From positions 1-64,000 of the forward strand of contig WQVY01000002.1 of NCBI GenBank assembly GCA_009785605.1: 64,000 bases of DNA, in the 5' to 3' direction. Numbering within the stretch: the stretch's first letter is position 1; each line of letters opens with the position of its first letter. A model generated the notes under the pieces. That model made no database searches, had not been told where the DNA came from, and was given only the letters and a program-made list of their open reading frames with translations. The translations under genes were made by a program, and so were the position numbers. Below are positions 57,135 through 64,000 of this stretch, one piece after another. This DNA is from Defluviitaleaceae bacterium (GTDB taxonomy: Bacteria; Bacillota; Clostridia; Lachnospirales; WQUN01).

Positions 57135-57158
57135 ACCCATGTAAAACCATTTATGGGT
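57135..57158 (-). promoter_or_regulatory. Operator-like dyad downstream of the regulator promoter
   Basis: ACCCAT (57135-57140) and ATGGGT (57153-57158) form a 6-bp inverted repeat with a 12-nt spacer that itself contains AACCAT, part of a near-palindrome with ATGGGTT. It lies between the -10 box and the ribosome site, a typical place for autorepression. Confidence 0.4.
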
Positions 57159-57160
57159 TC

Positions 57161-57189
57161 ATAATACACGCCTTGATTCATTGTGTCAA
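57161..57189 (-). promoter_or_regulatory. Strong promoter of the RRNPP-like regulator operon
   Basis: On the minus strand TTGACA (57184-57189), 17 nt, TATTAT (57161-57166), about 80 nt before the regulator ATG. It is the best consensus promoter in this part of the window. Confidence 0.65.
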
Positions 57190-57253
57190 TATGTAATTTG
57201 ATATTTTTGTATATATTTCGACAAATTTCACATTGACATATATCAGGGTGCTG

Positions 57254-57949
57254 TTATACCACAAGACCACCTACATCCCCAACTTCACAATGCAATACAA
57301 ACCTAGTTTCAACTTTCCCGTCAACGCACTGTTTATCAAATGTCTGCTTTAGTGTTTCGCAATATTCTTCGTAATTGTCGTCTTCAGGTGTCGGAGCTAG
57401 GGAGCTAGACAAATGGCCGTGCAAAAACTCACGCAACCTGCTGTGATGCGTAAATTCAAATGTTTTTGATATACACCGGCCGTCTTGAAAAGGAGACGCG
57501 CTACTTGGCATACCCACCCCAAGCGAGCATATGACAACATCAAACCCGCGGCTGTTTCCCCGCAAGACCCTCTTAAACTCAGGGACGGCTATACCACTGT
57601 CAAACCAATGATACGAGTTGCCGCAAAAAACAAGGTCTACTGTGCTATCTGGGAGACAGGTGTTTTCTGCTGTGCTTTCTATGGGGATGCAGCTCGGGAA
57701 GCCAGCCAGGTTATTTACTAGTACCTGCATCATGTCTTTGTCCGGTTCTAGGGCATATACGGTGCTCCCGCTCTTTAGGAAGCCTTCTGTTACCTTGCCG
57801 GTACCCGCGCCCATATCTGCAATTGTTGAGTCCTTTGCCAGGCCTAGCTCATCATATATGTAATCGAAAAATTGCTTTGGATAATGCGGACGGCCTATGT
57901 TATAGCTCTGTGCCTTGTGTGCGTGGGTATTTTTATGCCGTGATGTCAT
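57254..57949 (-). CDS. Class I SAM-dependent methyltransferase
   Basis: 231 residues. Motif I is IADMGAGTGKVTEGFL, motif II VYALEPDKDMMQVL, and the post-motif segment LPDSTVDLVFCGNSYHWFD matches ubiE-like small-molecule methyltransferases. The N-terminus has AQSYNIGRPHYPKQFFDYIY, common in this subgroup. Target unknown. It is read in the same direction as the GNAT and codY genes upstream, 29 nt after the former. Confidence 0.83.
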   Translation of the reverse strand: MTSRHKNTHAHKAQSYNIGRPHYPKQFFDYIYDELGLAKDSTIADMGAGTGKVTEGFLKSGSTVYALEPDKDMMQVLVNNLAGFPSCIPIESTAENTCLPDSTVDLVFCGNSYHWFDSGIAVPEFKRVLRGNSRGFDVVICSLGVGMPSSASPFQDGRCISKTFEFTHHSRLREFLHGHLSSSLAPTPEDDNYEEYCETLKQTFDKQCVDGKVETRFVLHCEVGDVGGLVV

Positions 57950-57978
57950 GCGCGGTACCTCCGTTTAGGTTGTATCCA

Positions 57979-58527
57979 CTATAAAGCCTTAGCCAGCATA
58001 ATATCAGGCTTACCTCTCCCGTTTGCATCGGGCACAACACCTACTACCTTGTACCCAAGCTTCATATAAAACGCAGCTTGGTGCGTACCCGGCTCAAACT
58101 CACGTATGCGCGTTGGCAGGTCGTCATATAAATCTACATTGGCGAAAGATGTTTCGCCGCCGGGCAGCTCATCATCGGCACCTAGGTACATGGTCAAGCC
58201 GCCTTTTTGCTGTGCGGCTTCTTCTATTGCTGTCATTAGCATTTTGCCAATGCCCCGGCCTTGCATATCATGCCGCACTACCAGAGGGTGGAGTTCAAAT
58301 ACCCGGCTTTCATACTCTGGCAATATCCCGCACCAGCCAATGACTTCATCATCTTGTATTGCGGCCAAGAATACAGCATCCGGCTCATCGTTATCGTCTA
58401 GTAAGTCGGATACTTCGTCTAGGGCATCTTCCAATGTAGGCCAGCCACGGGGCAGCTCGTTTGTTAGCATTTGTGCGGCTTGTACGCGCATTGGCTTGCT
58501 CAATGACTTCATGTTTACTATTTTCAT
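57979..58527 (-). CDS. GNAT acetyltransferase, AAC(6')-like
   Basis: 182 residues. Acetyl-CoA site VRHDMQGRGIGKMLM, then YLGADDELPGGETSFANVDLYDD and KLGYKVVGVVPDANGRGKPDI, which match chromosomal aminoglycoside 6'-N-acetyltransferase-like proteins in Firmicutes. The true substrate could be another amine. It overlaps the codY stop by 4 nt (ATGA), so it is co-translated with codY, an unusual partner. Confidence 0.72.
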   Translation of the reverse strand: MKIVNMKSLSKPMRVQAAQMLTNELPRGWPTLEDALDEVSDLLDDNDEPDAVFLAAIQDDEVIGWCGILPEYESRVFELHPLVVRHDMQGRGIGKMLMTAIEEAAQQKGGLTMYLGADDELPGGETSFANVDLYDDLPTRIREFEPGTHQAAFYMKLGYKVVGVVPDANGRGKPDIMLAKAL

Positions 58528-59135
58528 AGTTTGTTTAACTCCTCCGCCAACAACTGGTTTTTAATACGGATATGTGTACCCTTTACCCCAAGCGACCTGG
58601 TTTCTATTACCCCGGCACCTTCTAATTTTTTGAGTGCGTTAACAACTACAGACCTGGTAAAGCCAAGCTTGTCCGCGGTATGCCCAGCAACCAGCCGCCC
58701 TTCTGGCCCGCCAATGGCACGTATTATATGTACAGCCGCTTCCAACTCAGAAAAGCTAAGGGCGTTGATGGCGCTGCGTACTGCTTCTTGCCGCTCTTTG
58801 CGTTGTTTTTTGGCTTGCTGCTCGTATTTGCGAAAAAGTATCGTGCATATGCTAGTGGCTACATTTGCCATAAGCTTGTCGTCGTCATTAAATGGTGAGC
58901 CGTCGCGGGTTAGGCAAAGGACGCTTGTACTTGCCGGTATTGGCAGTTTTAGCATATCACCACTTGGGCGCACGCCATCTTGAGGCAACACTTCCACTAG
59001 CAATTTACCATCGGGCGCGTACAAACACACATGCGCCCCTGTGTGGGTACGCAATAAATCACAAAGCCCGGCCAACCAGCCGTCCTCGTCGGCAGACGCA
59101 AGCATTTGGTTTAGCTGGGCTATGAATGTGTTCAT
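58524..59135 (-). CDS. codY: CodY-family repressor with shortened sensor domain
   Basis: 203 residues against about 260 in Bacillus. The C-terminal winged helix is canonical: SFSELEAAVHIIRAIGGPEG, LVAGHTADKLGFTRSVVVNA and KKLEGAGVIETRSLGVKGTH. The N-terminal GAF region keeps a GAHVCLYAPDGKLL strand and SPFNDDDKLMANVATSICTILF but has lost about 55 residues that include most of the loops contacting branched-chain amino acids in characterised CodY. CodY represses starvation genes when GTP and isoleucine are high. Ligand sensing here may differ. It lies directly behind topA, a common Clostridial order. Confidence 0.87.
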   Translation of the reverse strand: MNTFIAQLNQMLASADEDGWLAGLCDLLRTHTGAHVCLYAPDGKLLVEVLPQDGVRPSGDMLKLPIPASTSVLCLTRDGSPFNDDDKLMANVATSICTILFRKYEQQAKKQRKERQEAVRSAINALSFSELEAAVHIIRAIGGPEGRLVAGHTADKLGFTRSVVVNALKKLEGAGVIETRSLGVKGTHIRIKNQLLAEELNKL

Positions 59136-59208
59136 ACTTATATCCTCATTAATCCTTTATCAATAATATCAAAACTATCGCCTTTACCAATAGTATCAAA
59201 ACCAAAGT

Positions 59209-61284
59209 CTATTCTTCTTCCGGCGCTTCTACCGCCTCTGTTGCATAGGTACAGGCCGAACACGCAATTACGCGCTTCTTGCGGCCTTTTTCTACCAGGT
59301 ATGCGCCGCAGTCTGGGCATGGCTCGCCAGTGGGTAGGTTCCAGGAAATAAACTCGCACTCTGGGTTCTTTTCGCAGCCGTAGTAATTGCGGCCTTTTTT
59401 TGATTTTTTGATAACAACCTTGTTAGAACATAGGGGACATGGTACACCTGCATCCTCTAATATTGGCTTGGCATTTCGGCAATCTGGGAAGCCTGGGCAG
59501 GCCAAGAATTTCCCAAACCGGCCAAACTTTATAACCATGTTGCGCCCGCAATGCTCGCACAATACATCTGTTTCTTGGTCTTTGACTTCTATTTCACCAA
59601 TTTGTTCTTCGGCTTCTTGGATTTTATTTTCCAGGGGCGGGTAAAAACCGCGTACGATGTGCTTCCATTCCAGCTCGCCCAGCTCTACCCTGTCTAGGTC
59701 GTCTTCCATACGGGCGGTGAAATCTGCGTTTACTATGTCTTCGAAATAGTCGTTCATGATTTCGTTTACTATTTCCCCAAGCTCTGTAGGGTATAGTACT
59801 TTGTTTTCCTTGGTTACATAGTAGCGGTTCATAAGGGTTGTGATGGTCTGTGCAAATGTACCGGGGCGGCCTATGCCCAACTCCTCCATTGTACGCACCA
59901 TACTACCCTCGGAGTATCTTGGCGGCGGTTGGGTAAAATGTTGGCCCGGCTCAAACGACTTTGCTTTTAACTCATCACCCAAGGTAAGAGCTGGGATTTT
60001 TACGTCTTTTTCGGAATCTTCGTTCTTGCTATACACGGCTAAGTACCCGTCAAATTTTAAAACAGAGCCGCTGGCCCTAAAAATAGTTGTAGCGGCAGAA
60101 ATTTTTACGGCCAGGGTATCGTATATGGCCGGTGTCATTTGGCTGCCTACAAACCGTTCCCAGATTAGCTTGTACAGCTTGTACTGCTCTGGTGACAAAG
60201 ACGCTTTTACTGCCTCTGGCAAGCGCGCAACGCTTGTGGGGCGTATAGCTTCATGAGCGTCCTGGGCACGGCCCTTTGTCTTGTACTCTGGCCTTTGGTT
60301 TGGGATATAGTCTTCACCATACTTGTCTTGTATCAGGGCTTTGGCTTCCTCGTATGCATCGTCTGACACGCGAGTTGAGTCTGTGCGCATGTATGAGATA
60401 AGGCCCACTGTACCCTCACCTGCTATGTCCATACCTTCATATAATTGCTGGGCTATACGCATCGTGCGGCTGGTGGCATAGCCAAAGAGCTTAGACGCTT
60501 CTTGCTGCAAGGTGCTGGTGATAAAGGGTGCGGCTGGCTTCTTGGTGCGTGTACCTTGCTTTATGTCTTGCACCTTAAACGATGCTTTTTTTACTTGGTC
60601 TATTACTGCTTGGGTATCGGCTTGTGTTTTGAGCTCATGTTTATTGTTATCAGAGGCAACATAGCGGGCTGTAAACTTGCCTTTATCGCTTTCTAGGTTT
60701 ACCTCAAGAGTCCAATATTCTTCTGGGATGAATTGCTCTATTTCTTCTTCCCTGTCGCATACCAGTTTTAGTACTACTGACTGTACACGTCCGGCACTGG
60801 TGCCTTTTCTTACTTTTTTCCATAGTAGGGGGCTTATACGGTAGCCTACTATACGGTCTAGTACGCGGCGGGCTTGTTGGGCATCTACCAGGTTCATGTC
60901 TATGGGGCGGGCTTCTTTAAGAGATTTTTTTACGGCGTTTTTTGTTATTTCGTTAAATGTTATGCGCTCTATTTCCTTGCCTTCTAATTTTAGGGCATGG
61001 ATTAGGTGCCAGCTTATGGCCTCGCCTTCGCGGTCGGGGTCAGTTGCGAGGTAGATTTTTTTTGCCGCTTTTGCTTCTTTCCTTAGGGTGGCCAATATGT
61101 CGCCTTTGCCTCTAATGGTGATGTACTTTGGCTCGTAGTCGTTGGATATGTCTATGCCAAACTGGCTCTTGGGCAAGTCGCGGATATGACCAACACAGGC
61201 CTCGATTTTATAGTTTGACCCCAGGATTTTTTTTATTGTTTTGGCCTTGGACGGGGACTCTAGGATTACTAGGTTCTTTGACAT
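59209..61284 (-). CDS. topA: DNA topoisomerase I
   Basis: 691 residues. TOPRIM start NLVILESPSKAKTIKKIL with ATDPDREGEAISWH (acidic metal site), the domain with LISYMRTDSTRVS holding the catalytic tyrosine, and three C-terminal four-cysteine zinc ribbons (CEHCGRNM..., CPLCSNKV..., CPDCGAYL...CSAC). It relaxes negatively supercoiled DNA. A 16-bp hairpin sits between dprA and its ribosome site (AAGGAG at 61296-61301). Confidence 0.97.
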   Translation of the reverse strand: MSKNLVILESPSKAKTIKKILGSNYKIEACVGHIRDLPKSQFGIDISNDYEPKYITIRGKGDILATLRKEAKAAKKIYLATDPDREGEAISWHLIHALKLEGKEIERITFNEITKNAVKKSLKEARPIDMNLVDAQQARRVLDRIVGYRISPLLWKKVRKGTSAGRVQSVVLKLVCDREEEIEQFIPEEYWTLEVNLESDKGKFTARYVASDNNKHELKTQADTQAVIDQVKKASFKVQDIKQGTRTKKPAAPFITSTLQQEASKLFGYATSRTMRIAQQLYEGMDIAGEGTVGLISYMRTDSTRVSDDAYEEAKALIQDKYGEDYIPNQRPEYKTKGRAQDAHEAIRPTSVARLPEAVKASLSPEQYKLYKLIWERFVGSQMTPAIYDTLAVKISAATTIFRASGSVLKFDGYLAVYSKNEDSEKDVKIPALTLGDELKAKSFEPGQHFTQPPPRYSEGSMVRTMEELGIGRPGTFAQTITTLMNRYYVTKENKVLYPTELGEIVNEIMNDYFEDIVNADFTARMEDDLDRVELGELEWKHIVRGFYPPLENKIQEAEEQIGEIEVKDQETDVLCEHCGRNMVIKFGRFGKFLACPGFPDCRNAKPILEDAGVPCPLCSNKVVIKKSKKGRNYYGCEKNPECEFISWNLPTGEPCPDCGAYLVEKGRKKRVIACSACTYATEAVEAPEEE

Positions 61285-61305
61285 GTTGTACTTTACTCCT
61301 TAATA

Positions 61306-61347
61306 GACTTCTTTGGAAACTTTCCAATCAGAGTTTCCAAAGAAGTC
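61306..61347. repeat. Perfect 16-bp hairpin between dprA and topA
   Basis: GACTTCTTTGGAAACT (61306-61321) and AGTTTCCAAAGAAGTC (61332-61347) with a 10-nt loop. On the minus strand it ends 5 nt before the topA AAGGAG. The same arrangement (hairpin of related sequence, then TCTATTAAGGAG) occurs before the TIM-barrel gene at 31129. No T tract, so it is not a normal terminator. Confidence 0.65.
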
Positions 61348-61358
61348 ATGTTCTTATC

Positions 61359-62489
61359 TTAACATCTTGTATATCTTGCGCCTGGTAATTTTTTTATTAA
61401 GCCTTTTAACTCCAATGTTGTGCATAAATAATGTATCTTACCCGACGGGAAATTTGTCGCCAGGCAAAGGCTGTCAAAACTTACCGCATCAAAGGTCAGG
61501 CTATCATATACCAGTTTTTCTTCAGGTGCAAGAGACAATACAGCGTTTTCTTGGGCTTTGGATGTTGTGCCGCCATGGGCATATTGGTTTAATGGGTCAG
61601 ATGTGTCTACAGCATCCGACAGGCCTAGCGCATATAGTACGTCTGTATAATCTGTTACGGGGATTGCGCCCTCGCGTATTAAGCTGTTGGTACCGGCACT
61701 TAGCGGGCTATTTATATTACCCGGTACTGCCAGCACATCACGCCCTTGCTCTGTTGCTTGGTCTACAGTTATGAGTGTGCCGCTTTTCTTGCTTGCTTCC
61801 GCTACTATTATTACCCTACACAGGCCGCTTATTATACGGTTGCGTGCCGGGAAAAAAGCGGCAATTGGCCGCTGACCCGGTGGGTACTCGGAAAGCACGC
61901 AGCCGTTTTCTATAATTGAACCGCGTAAATGTATATTTTCTGACGGGTAACATATATCTGCACCACAACCCAGCACGGCAATGGTCTTGCCGCCGCCTTC
62001 TATTGAGCTGCGGTGCGCTATACTGTCTACGCCGCGTGCCATGCCGCTTACTACTACTATACCATGCTGGGCCAGTGGTTTTGCCAACAGGGCGGCAGCC
62101 ATCTTGCCATACTCTGTACAACGTCGCGAGCCGATTATTGCCACCTTGTGGGTAACATCGGCAGCCAGTTCGCCAATGCAAAAAATCCCTACCGGTGGGT
62201 CGGGGATAGATGCCAGCAAAGCTGGAAAGCGCTCGTGATTGCGAGACAGGTAAACCATCTGCTTAGACTCCATATCTCGCAGGGTGTTTTCTATGTAATC
62301 GAAATTGCGGTTTTTTGTGAGGTTGCTAAAGGCTAAGTCAGACAGGCTACCTTGGGATTTTAATACATCCACAGGTGCGGTAAATATATCTCTTGCCGTG
62401 CCAAAGGCCGATAGCAAAAAATTGAGTTTTCTAGAGCCAAGCTGTGGTAGAAGCGTTGATAGCCAAAGCATATAAATTTCATCGCGCAT
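61359..62489 (-). CDS. dprA: DNA-processing protein DprA
   Basis: 376 residues from ATG at 62489, chosen for GGAGG 5 nt upstream; the frame is open to 62534. The Rossmann-like core has VAIIGSRRCTEYGKMAAALLA, VVVSGMARGVDSIAHR, AVLGCGADICYPSENI, FPARNRIISGL and SGTLITVDQATEQGRDVLAVPG, all diagnostic. A C-terminal winged helix follows (about 310-376). DprA loads RecA onto incoming single-stranded DNA in transformation and is also present in many non-competent bacteria. Confidence 0.95.
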   Translation of the reverse strand: MRDEIYMLWLSTLLPQLGSRKLNFLLSAFGTARDIFTAPVDVLKSQGSLSDLAFSNLTKNRNFDYIENTLRDMESKQMVYLSRNHERFPALLASIPDPPVGIFCIGELAADVTHKVAIIGSRRCTEYGKMAAALLAKPLAQHGIVVVSGMARGVDSIAHRSSIEGGGKTIAVLGCGADICYPSENIHLRGSIIENGCVLSEYPPGQRPIAAFFPARNRIISGLCRVIIVAEASKKSGTLITVDQATEQGRDVLAVPGNINSPLSAGTNSLIREGAIPVTDYTDVLYALGLSDAVDTSDPLNQYAHGGTTSKAQENAVLSLAPEEKLVYDSLTFDAVSFDSLCLATNFPSGKIHYLCTTLELKGLIKKLPGARYTRC

Positions 62490-62511
62490 AAGTGCCTCCG
62501 TACATATGTCT

Positions 62512-64000
62512 TTACCCAAGTACAATTGCTCCATATCCCGGTACGGTAAGCTTTAACTCACCAGCTGCCACATGGTGCCATACAACATCCCTATGAAAAT
62601 TGTCATCGCAGGTAACAATAAGCTGCATGAGCTGCCCCTCGATGATACCAAACTTCCACACAGGTAAAACGACCTCTTTGGGCATGGCGTTGTTGTTTAT
62701 AGCAATAATCACTTTCTGCCTCGCGTCCCACCGGCCATAAGATATAAAGCCGTGATGCATCCACAAAAAATCTACACAACCAGTTTTAAGCACCGGGTAT
62801 GCCCGCCGCAACCCAATCATAACCCTATGAAGCTCTGTAAGTGTAGTGTCTTCATAGCCCCATGGGAAAGGGCGCCGGTTGTCCGGGTCTGTCCATCCTG
62901 TAAGCCCGGCTTCATCGCCATAGTACACTGTTGGTGCGCCGGGCCATGTCATTTGAAATACAACGGCTTCCATCATGATACTACGGTTAATGCCTTCATC
63001 TGCCGCTCGTGGCCCAACTGTGTGGAGCCGCCCTGTTGCGCTGTTTGTACGGGTCATAAAACGCGAGTGGTCGTGGTTAGAAAGCTGATTCATGGCCGAT
63101 TCCAACGCATGGATATTGAGCTTGGCCATATGATAACGCATGGCGTTTTCGAAAGCGGCTGCATTATTTTTAAGGCATGGGCGTGATTCTTCGCTATGTT
63201 TGCTTACACCTGTTAAAAACCAAGTGATGGGTTCCATAAAAGCATCGTAGTTCATGATACTGTCCCACTCGTGGCCGTTAAGCCACGGTGATGGGTCGCC
63301 ATAATGCTCGGCTAGTATCAGTGCTTCTGGGTTGGCGGCTTTAACTACGGTTCTAAATTTGCGCCAATATTGGTGATTAAAATCTTCAGACAGGCCCAGG
63401 TCCGCAGCTACATCTAGCCGCCAACCATCGGCGTTATAAGGTGGTGATACCCATTTTGCGGCGATGCTTAATATATATTCGCAAAGCTGCGGCGAGCCTT
63501 CGAAGTTTAATTTGGGGTGATTTGCGTTGTCCCACCAGCCATGGTAGGTATTAGTATCGGCATTGTCACCTTTCCATAAAAAATAATCCCGGTAAGGGCT
63601 GTCAAGATTGTTGTACGCACCATCATGGGCATGATAAAAGCCCTCTTTATCCATCCATCTATGAAAACATCCACAGTGGTTAAACACCCCGTCTATGATG
63701 ACGCGCATACCATGGCGGTGTGCGGTTTCTATAAACTCCGCAAACAAGTTATTGCTTGCTTCTAGGTTGGCTTTGCTGGTTATGCGGTGGCGATATTTTG
63801 TGGCATAGCGGTTATGCACCCGCTCGAAACGCAGGGCCTCACCGCCGTCGTCTACGATTACACCAAAATGCGGGTCAATATTATCGTAGTCTTGGATATC
63901 ATATTTGTGGTTGCTGGGGGATACAAAGATAGGAGTCAAATATATGACTTCTATACCCAAAGACTGCAAATAGCCCATCTTTTGCATTATCCCCCTTAAA
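62512..64000 (-). CDS. GH13 alpha-amylase family enzyme (5' end off the right edge)
   Basis: The frame stays open to the window edge; the visible 495 codons start within the catalytic barrel (LRGIMQKMGYLQSLGIEVIY, then LTPIFVSPSNHKYDIQDYD). GH13 regions: VIIDGVFNH, DGWRLDVAADLG (nucleophile Asp), LILAEHYGDPSPWL (acid/base Glu) and QLSNHDHSRF (transition-state Asp). PIFxSPSNHKYD and the trimmed C-terminal beta domain suggest a neopullulanase/cyclomaltodextrinase-like or alpha-glucosidase subfamily. No signal peptide can be assessed because the N-terminus is missing. It would act on alpha-glucans with MalQ. Confidence 0.88.
   Translation of the reverse strand, partial: LRGIMQKMGYLQSLGIEVIYLTPIFVSPSNHKYDIQDYDNIDPHFGVIVDDGGEALRFERVHNRYATKYRHRITSKANLEASNNLFAEFIETAHRHGMRVIIDGVFNHCGCFHRWMDKEGFYHAHDGAYNNLDSPYRDYFLWKGDNADTNTYHGWWDNANHPKLNFEGSPQLCEYILSIAAKWVSPPYNADGWRLDVAADLGLSEDFNHQYWRKFRTVVKAANPEALILAEHYGDPSPWLNGHEWDSIMNYDAFMEPITWFLTGVSKHSEESRPCLKNNAAAFENAMRYHMAKLNIHALESAMNQLSNHDHSRFMTRTNSATGRLHTVGPRAADEGINRSIMMEAVVFQMTWPGAPTVYYGDEAGLTGWTDPDNRRPFPWGYEDTTLTELHRVMIGLRRAYPVLKTGCVDFLWMHHGFISYGRWDARQKVIIAINNNAMPKEVVLPVWKFGIIEGQLMQLIVTCDDNFHRDVVWHHVAAGELKLTVPGYGAIVLG

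Overview
The window looks like the chromosome of a low-to-mid GC Bacillota, most probably an anaerobic member of the Clostridia (Lachnospirales-like). The evidence is the gene content: a DarA c-di-AMP receptor with holB and ricT, an hprK-murB-rapZ-whiA-HPr-dapF cluster, dprA-topA-codY, DegV, a SpoIID-domain protein, VanW, a DUF1854/ABC exporter cluster, and strong purine-rich ribosome binding sites. This assignment is inference. I found no rRNA, tRNA or CRISPR array.

Layout. 1-2.0 kb (minus): an ExbB/MotA-like and ExbD-like proton-channel pair, a second protein with an ExbD-like outer domain, and the start of a TIR-domain protein that runs off the left edge. 2.1-5.8 kb (plus): darA-holB-ricT and a MATE exporter. 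5.8-8.4 kb (minus): a YhhN membrane protein, a 36-residue membrane peptide coupled to it, and a UvrD-like helicase. 8.5-13.6 kb (minus): two zinc-ribbon ABC exporter half-subunits flanking a DUF1854 protein. 13.9-17.1 kb (plus): an Rrf2 regulator, malQ and an S41 peptidase. 17.3-25.6 kb (plus): one long operon PEGA protein-uvrC-hprK-murB-rapZ-whiA-crh-like-dapF, closed by a good terminator. 26.1-39.1 kb (mostly minus): a hexuronate/pectin catabolic regulon (uxaC, kduD, LacI regulator, kduI, a TIM-barrel isomerase, uxaA, uxaB, then kdgK and kdgA). It takes glucuronate, galacturonate and unsaturated uronates to 2-keto-3-deoxygluconate, then to pyruvate and glyceraldehyde 3-phosphate; a SpoIID lipoprotein lies inside it on the other strand. 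39.3-44.2 kb (plus): APC permease, U32, VanW and CPBP proteins. 44.3-51.6 kb (minus): a lipoprotein metallopeptidase, DegV, a GH4 glycosidase, an M3 oligopeptidase, an AlkZ-like protein and a very tyrosine-rich membrane protein. 51.8-53.8 kb is a gene graveyard of fragments. 53.8-57.2 kb (minus) holds the most interesting locus: a 428-residue HTH-TPR regulator, two paralogous secreted small peptides and a secreted trypsin-like protease. 57.3-64 kb (minus): a methyltransferase, a GNAT enzyme, a short CodY, topA, dprA and a partial GH13 enzyme.

The best candidates for something undescribed are: (1) the RRNPP-like regulator/peptide/protease cassette, in which the peptide gene has been duplicated together with the 3' end of the regulator gene; (2) the proton-channel plus TIR operon; (3) an 80-bp repeat, identical at two loci, that carries a Shine-Dalgarno sequence, a 22-codon leader ORF and the start codon of two unrelated genes; and (4) a family of about 102-bp palindromic, MITE-like elements, some of which supply the stop codons of neighbouring genes. 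Several core proteins also deviate from their families: WhiA lacks its first homing-endonuclease repeat, the HPr-like protein lacks the phospho-histidine, DapF has Ala in place of one catalytic Cys, and CodY has a shortened sensor domain. All functions are read from sequence motifs and remembered family features; no database search was run.
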